Shown here: piece by piece, positions 60,101 to 64,000 of the stretch
Numbering within the stretch: position 1 is the stretch's first letter
How the letters are laid out: every line of letters starts with the position of its first letter
DNA from: Daphnia pulex
Lineage: Eukaryota; Arthropoda; Branchiopoda; Diplostraca; Daphniidae
Assembly: GCF_021134715.1 (NCBI RefSeq)
Contig: NC_060024.1
Location: 10,478,001-10,542,000, forward strand
DNA length: 64,000 bases
Direction: 5' to 3'
The notes under the pieces: model-generated
Database searches by the model: none
The model's input: only the letters and a program-made list of their open reading frames with translations
What the model was told of the DNA's origin: nothing
Program-made: the position numbers and the translations under genes

Positions 60101-62046
60101 GCAGACAGCCATGGATTTGCATACAACTTGCTATAGCAGCTATGTGTGTGTGCTGATGGCTCCTGATGCAGCAGACCAACAGTCTAAAGAGGGAGCACAG
60201 CTCTCTCTCTATAGGAGTAGCCAGGACACACACAGCTAGGGGAGCTCACAGCACATCAGGCGCAATCAATAGTTTTCCCTTTCTCGTTCGCCAGCTCTCT
60301 CTAACTCCCGCGATCCTTGCTGGCCGTTTTTCTGCACTGTGTTATCGCTCGCAACTGAACACAATATCTCTGGCTCTATAGACGGCCACCTCTCATTAGC
60401 TTGTGTATACAGCGGCCGACAGCCAATCTATGCAGAAAAATCAAGTGCTGAGTGTGATATTTTATATGCAAGACGTCTGGGACGACTATTCGTAAAAGCG
60501 CAATCAATTTAATTCTATGAAATCTTGCAGTCGAATTTTATATAGCTTGCGGGAACTTATTGACCCGCAAAACCGACCGCCAACGTACATATAAAACTGC
60601 AGACACGCCACTGTTTATATTACATATACCGTGGTGCATTTTTAAAAAGAAGAGAGAGAGAGTAAAAAAAGAAGGCTAAATAGACTGCCGGAGTGGGCAA
60701 CTTTTGGCAGAAAAGGTGGTATAGAGTATAGTATACGCGCGCGATGTAGAGCTATAAATCATCCAACTGTTGTGGCTTTTGCGGCCGGCGGCTTCCCCCC
60801 CTCTTCCTTCTATTACGCATCATATAAGTGAACTAACTCAATCAAGGAGCCCACCAGCTATACATAGAGTACACACATACACTGTCTATTTAGACTGTAG
60901 AGCATTTAGACAAGCCTCAAGTCTGAGGGACAGTAGAGCGCATCATTTCAATTAATTTCGTTAAGAGTTGCACGATCGTGACGGGTGCTGGTGGGTGGCG
61001 CCATCATCAGGTTATCAGTTCTTTAATAATGAATAGCCTTCGAGGCATACTGCACTGTTGCTTCTGCATGCAACAACACAACTATTCTCTTAATTTTTTG
61101 GGGGGGAAGGTTGTCCATCTATTGTATCAATTATGTAACGAAATTACATCTTTGAAATGGCCGCGCAAAAATAGCCCCCGGGGAGCACCGAAAAAGGGAC
61201 ACTCCTTTTGTCTGGTGGAGTGATGCGATTACAGAGTCCTGACGATGTGGTTATATACGTACCACGCACATAGTCTAAAGATTACACGGCCATGTACAGT
61301 TATTACCGGGAATCGTATACAGGTGGCGGTAAGGAAAGATCAAGAAAGAATGAAGAAGAGGATTATAACTAGGCCAACTTATCTAATAGTTCTAAAGACC
61401 CTTTTTTTTTCAGCGCTACATAGACACTATAGAGAAAAGGAGACAGATGAATCGTTTCCCACCTGATAGAGAGTGAACCACCTCAGCTGCCACTTTGAGC
61501 CGTCCGATGTCCGCTTGTAGAGGGCGCCGGCGATGGTGGCGTCGTAGCGGGCCCGTTCTCCCAACGTGTGTAACTGCACCTGTTCCCCAAATTTGGTGTC
61601 CAATTAGATATAACCGGCCAAAACTCTACAACAATTTTTTTGATCGGATTTTGAATTTGATATACCTCGTTGACCCGGGACGGATTAAAAATTAGTTCTT
61701 GAGGCCGTCAGGCCGTTCTTGAGGCCGTTAGGCCGTACAATTGGCCGTCAGGCCATAATGTGATCATACACATTTATTTGTATTCTCACTTTGTTGTGGG
61801 ATACGCTTTGCTGCCATCTATAGTGAAGGGTATCCATATGCCTCGCTATAGAAATGACAGCAAAGCGTATCCCACAAATATAAATGAATGTGATATCATC
61901 ACATTATCAAACACTTGTCAAACACGCTTTCCTATATGAAAGCAAAGCGTATCCCACAGAAAAACATGTTGTTAACAAGAATTAAAGAATAAAAAATGCA
62001 ATACCTCGTTGACCCGAACGGGACGTTGCATCTTCGGGCTGAACAT
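48174..62046 (-). CDS. RasGRF: RasGRF, Ras/Rac guanine nucleotide exchange factor
   Basis: Twenty-five in-frame coding exons give 1629 residues. 5' to 3' they are 62046-62005, 61579-61463, 59386-59132, 56687-56581, 56490-56343, 54683-54370, 54288-54184, 54089-53965, 53669-53350, 53235-52976, 52839-52730, 52596-52376, 52280-52131, 51655-51447, 51303-51188, 51110-50820, 50748-50486, 50416-50094, 50018-49454, 49389-49292, 49225-49141, 49058-48946, 48877-48793, 48719-48522, 48443-48174. Domains: PH1 (about 20-175, with a Gly-rich insert), coiled coil (176-223), IQ calmodulin motif ([14 protein letters not shown], about 294-307), DH (about 329-525), PH2 (about 526-710), REM/RasGEF-N (about 759-860), Ser-rich linker (860-1230), RasGEF/CDC25 (about 1350-1600). 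It closely tracks vertebrate RasGRF1/2, which couple Ca2+ and NMDA receptor input to Ras and Rac. The exon 6 acceptor (54683 or 54680) is the least certain border. Confidence 0.93.
54687..56342 (-). other. RasGRF intron 5, no other gene seen
   Basis: About 1.65 kb with CTCTCT, TGTGTG/CACACA and GCAGCA tracts, including a TG-TATA-CA palindrome at 55175-55198. The 162-codon plus frame at 54840-55328 is low-complexity and not supported as a gene. Confidence 0.6.
55175..55198. repeat. (TG)n-TA-(CA)n palindromic microsatellite
   Basis: An alternating TG run turns at TATA into an alternating CA run, making a 24-base palindrome in alternating purine-pyrimidine sequence, in a RasGRF intron. Confidence 0.85.
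56688..59131 (-). other. RasGRF intron 3, no other gene seen
   Basis: About 2.4 kb, microsatellite-rich, with a (CA)-CGCG-(TG) palindrome at 57324-57345 and a (GACA)n run at about 58686-58704. No coding exon recognised on either strand. Confidence 0.6.
57324..57345. repeat. (AC)n-GCGC-centred palindromic microsatellite
   Basis: ACACACACACG joined to CGTGTGTGTGT forms a 22-base palindrome of alternating purine-pyrimidine, in a RasGRF intron. Confidence 0.85.
59387..61462 (-). other. RasGRF intron 2, no other gene seen
   Basis: About 2.1 kb of simple-sequence-rich intron. None of the open frames shows a recognisable domain. Confidence 0.6.
61696..61754. repeat. 20-bp tandem repeat, about three units
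   Basis: Units of TTCTTGAGGCCGTCAGGCCG at 61696 and 61716 (one mismatch) and a third, diverged unit at 61736-61754. GC-rich with internal GGCC palindromes, inside the insertion in RasGRF intron 1. Confidence 0.9.
61756..61906. mobile_element. 151-bp nested fold-back element
   Basis: Ends are TAATGTGAT and ATCACATTA. Inside, TGTGGGATACGCTTTGCTG (61795-61813) is the exact reverse complement of 61858-61876, with partial pairing between. A third, single-sided copy of the inner arm lies at 61941-61958. It is too short to code and looks like a miniature inverted-repeat element. Confidence 0.8.
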
Positions 62047-64000
62047 GACGCTGGCGGCTGGCGACCACACCACAATCGCAGAGATTTTAATCCAAAAATC
62101 AGAAAAAGATCAACCACTGTTTTTGTTTGGAACGAAAAAATAAAAATAAGGAGCAAAGAACAAGTGCGATAAAAACTAGGACACTGTTGTTCAGCTGGGC
62201 AAGGAGGGAGATGGGCAGGAGCGGCGATGAGGAGCGGCACTGGCGGGTGCGCTACAAGTGCCCGCGTTCGTGCCACCTGTGGCTGTATTTGATACACCTC
62301 CTGCCAGGAGCCACTGCAGTGCCAACCCCTACTGGAGGGGAGGCGACTCGGCAAGGAGCTAGGAGCTTTTCTTTCTTCCACTAGGAGCCGAAATCCTCAC
62401 CAAAACCAGCCAGGGGTATAAGGCGGCAAGCAGCTAACTGGCAACAAGTATTCTTTTTTCTTTCTTTCTTTCTTTCCTTTTCCTGCTTGTGTCCCCGCAA
62501 CGGTTAGGAGCTAGGAGCACAGCTGAACTCGGGAGAGCAGCTAGCTATAGCTACCGCTAGCTAGCTACTCGCCTTTCTCTCTCTCTCTCACTCACGTTCT
62601 CTCTCTCTCTCTGTGGCTCTCTCTCTCAGTCAGCTGTGCGTCGACTCCGAAAACCCAATACGCGGGACCAACTTTCAGGAGCACAGATCTTGTGAGCTCC
62701 ACCTCTTTTTTCTCTCTCTCTCTCTCTCTCTCTGTGTCCATGTTAGCTACAAGGTTCCTCCACCATTTCTGCGATGCTCTTGTTATTGTTATTGTTGTAT
62801 GTCTCCTGATGTCGATAATAGTCTCTGCCCGCTCCATTTTGGACCAAAAGATGGAGGACCTAGAAAGAGAGAGAAGGAGGAGGGAGGGACGAAGAGGGGA
62901 GGGGATATTTTTCATCATTTATTGTTACCTAATACTCGGGAGGAGCGGTGATGCATGAGAGAGGGAATACCTTTGATCATTTGGATGCGCACCGCCTATA
63001 GCGGCTAAATAGACTTTCCTGGGCTCATGTGACTCGCAAGAAAATTGGGAGAGAGAGAGGGGGGGGGGAAGACTCTCATCCCATTGATGATGATTTATTC
63101 ATTTCTCCGCAATTTCGGTGGGGCCGGACGATTGGACACAATCGATGACGGAATACTTTTGACAGCCGTACTACCCCGCTCTTTCTTCCTATTCATCTGT
63201 GTCCAGGGAAGAGAAAAAATAAAATAAAAAGGGAGATATTTCTAAATATATACCTGTGTGTGTGTGTGTACCAGACCTTGTCTCCCTACAGCCGTGCCAA
63301 GTACAGAGAGGTCTGTCATCTCAGACGCAGACGCAACGGGAGATCGATGATGACCTCCCGGAGACTTTTGCGTTGCTCCTTGCTACCTTACATTTCTTCC
63401 CTTCTCCCCCACCCCCCCCCCCCCCCCACCCTTCTCCTTCTCCCTTCGCTCCTTTTAACAAATATACCTGCGCGGAGCGGTTGCTGCGGTTACATACCGA
63501 CTGCTGCAGAGCCGGGCCAAAGCGCTGGCTATCCATAATACACCACCCATAGAATAAAACAAAAGACCACTGGTACTACTAAGATGGACCGACCAGCATT
63601 TTGTTTTACGGCGCTATGGGGGGAAACGGATGCAGTCAAATTAGATTCCACGTACAGTTTGGACTCTGAAGGAAAAAAAAAATCCTTTAAAGGATCGACG
63701 GAATTGAATCGGCGAACGGGAGGGAGGATCGAGTGAATCGACGTGACATTTGAATGTCTTGTGTCCACCACAGATTGGAAATCGATCGATGACAGGATTT
63801 TCTGGGTTTGAAATTAAAATCCCTCTTTTTTTAGGGGGGATGCAATTTACCGGGAGCAGTCAATACGATTCATAGGGATCGACTGCAGATGGACGTCAGT
63901 GTGTCTGGTCGTCGTTTGGCGCGACTGATTTGATATCGATACACAGATGATGATGCACCCACGACGCTATTTTCCGTGAGCCCGCCACTCCATGTCACGG
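62047..64000 (-). other. RasGRF upstream region, no gene recognised
   Basis: Probably the 5' untranslated region and promoter zone of RasGRF, though no TATA box or untranslated exon could be assigned. It contains (CT)n tracts at about 62570-62735 and a C-run at about 63408-63427. Open frames are low-complexity (Ser/Leu-rich from CT repeats). Confidence 0.45.

Larger units (their letters stand above)
61663..62016 (+). mobile_element. Retroposon-like insertion with 16-bp target duplication at the RasGRF exon 1 donor
   Basis: ATACCTCGTTGACCCG occurs at 61663-61678 and again at 62001-62016. The second copy is the last 12 bases of coding exon 1 plus the GTAT donor, read on the minus strand. The 322 bp between the copies end in an A-rich stretch (GAATTAAAGAATAAAAAATG) directly before the right copy, as in target-primed retroposition on the plus strand. 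The insert also holds 20-bp tandem units and a nested 151-bp fold-back. It has no coding capacity. Confidence 0.65.

Overview
The window looks like arthropod nuclear DNA, most likely a branchiopod crustacean such as Daphnia. This is inferred from gene content (vitellogenin-family lipoprotein, haem peroxidase, ionotropic receptor, NMDA receptor subunit 1, RasGRF, KCTD12-like protein), from short 50-150 bp introns with GT/AG borders, and from AT-rich intergenic DNA full of TATA/CTATATA runs and GCAGCA microsatellites. No bacterial operon, CRISPR array, rRNA or virus-like gene was recognised.

Layout. 1-10.8 kb is gene-free as far as I can see. It holds two abutting perfect palindromes (381-470) and a 2.2 kb element with perfect 20-bp terminal inverted repeats (6231-8450) that carries a tRNA-like Pol III unit and a 190-bp tandem array. 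A single-exon KCTD8/12/16-type gene is at 10824-11762 (-). A 943-bp fold-back element with TA duplications and CAGTGGG ends is at 13909-14851. An NMDA receptor subunit 1 gene of 12 coding exons and 1016 residues spans 17327-21196 (-). A secreted haem peroxidase of 15 coding exons and 931 residues spans 25058-28781 (+). It converges on an ionotropic receptor of 9 exons and 471 residues at 29090-31049 (-). A vitellogenin-like large lipid transfer protein of 14 exons and 1639 residues spans 32850-38629 (+). 39.2-46.2 kb is repeat-rich and holds an FKBP4/5-type TPR immunophilin pseudogene between inverted copies of a GC-rich repeat, two fold-back elements and a local duplication. A RasGRF gene of 25 coding exons and 1629 residues fills 48174-62046 (-). 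I assembled all exon chains by hand from splice sites, and every junction keeps the reading frame.

How the genes relate. NMDA receptor, RasGRF (Ca2+/calmodulin-linked Ras/Rac exchange factor downstream of NMDA receptors in vertebrates) and the KCTD12-like protein (GABA-B receptor auxiliary family) are all neuronal signalling genes on the minus strand. The peroxidase and lipoprotein are secreted proteins with strong TATA boxes on the plus strand. Physical linkage does not prove co-regulation.

Most notable observations: a retroposon-like insertion at the first coding exon/intron border of RasGRF whose 16-bp duplication carries a second copy of the splice donor; a tryptophan-rich Trp-Asn-Trp-Gly repeat inside the von Willebrand D region of the lipoprotein; a peroxidase lacking both acidic residues that form haem ester bonds in myeloperoxidase; the tRNA-bearing TIR element; and the twin palindromes. 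I did not find a wholly new multi-gene system.
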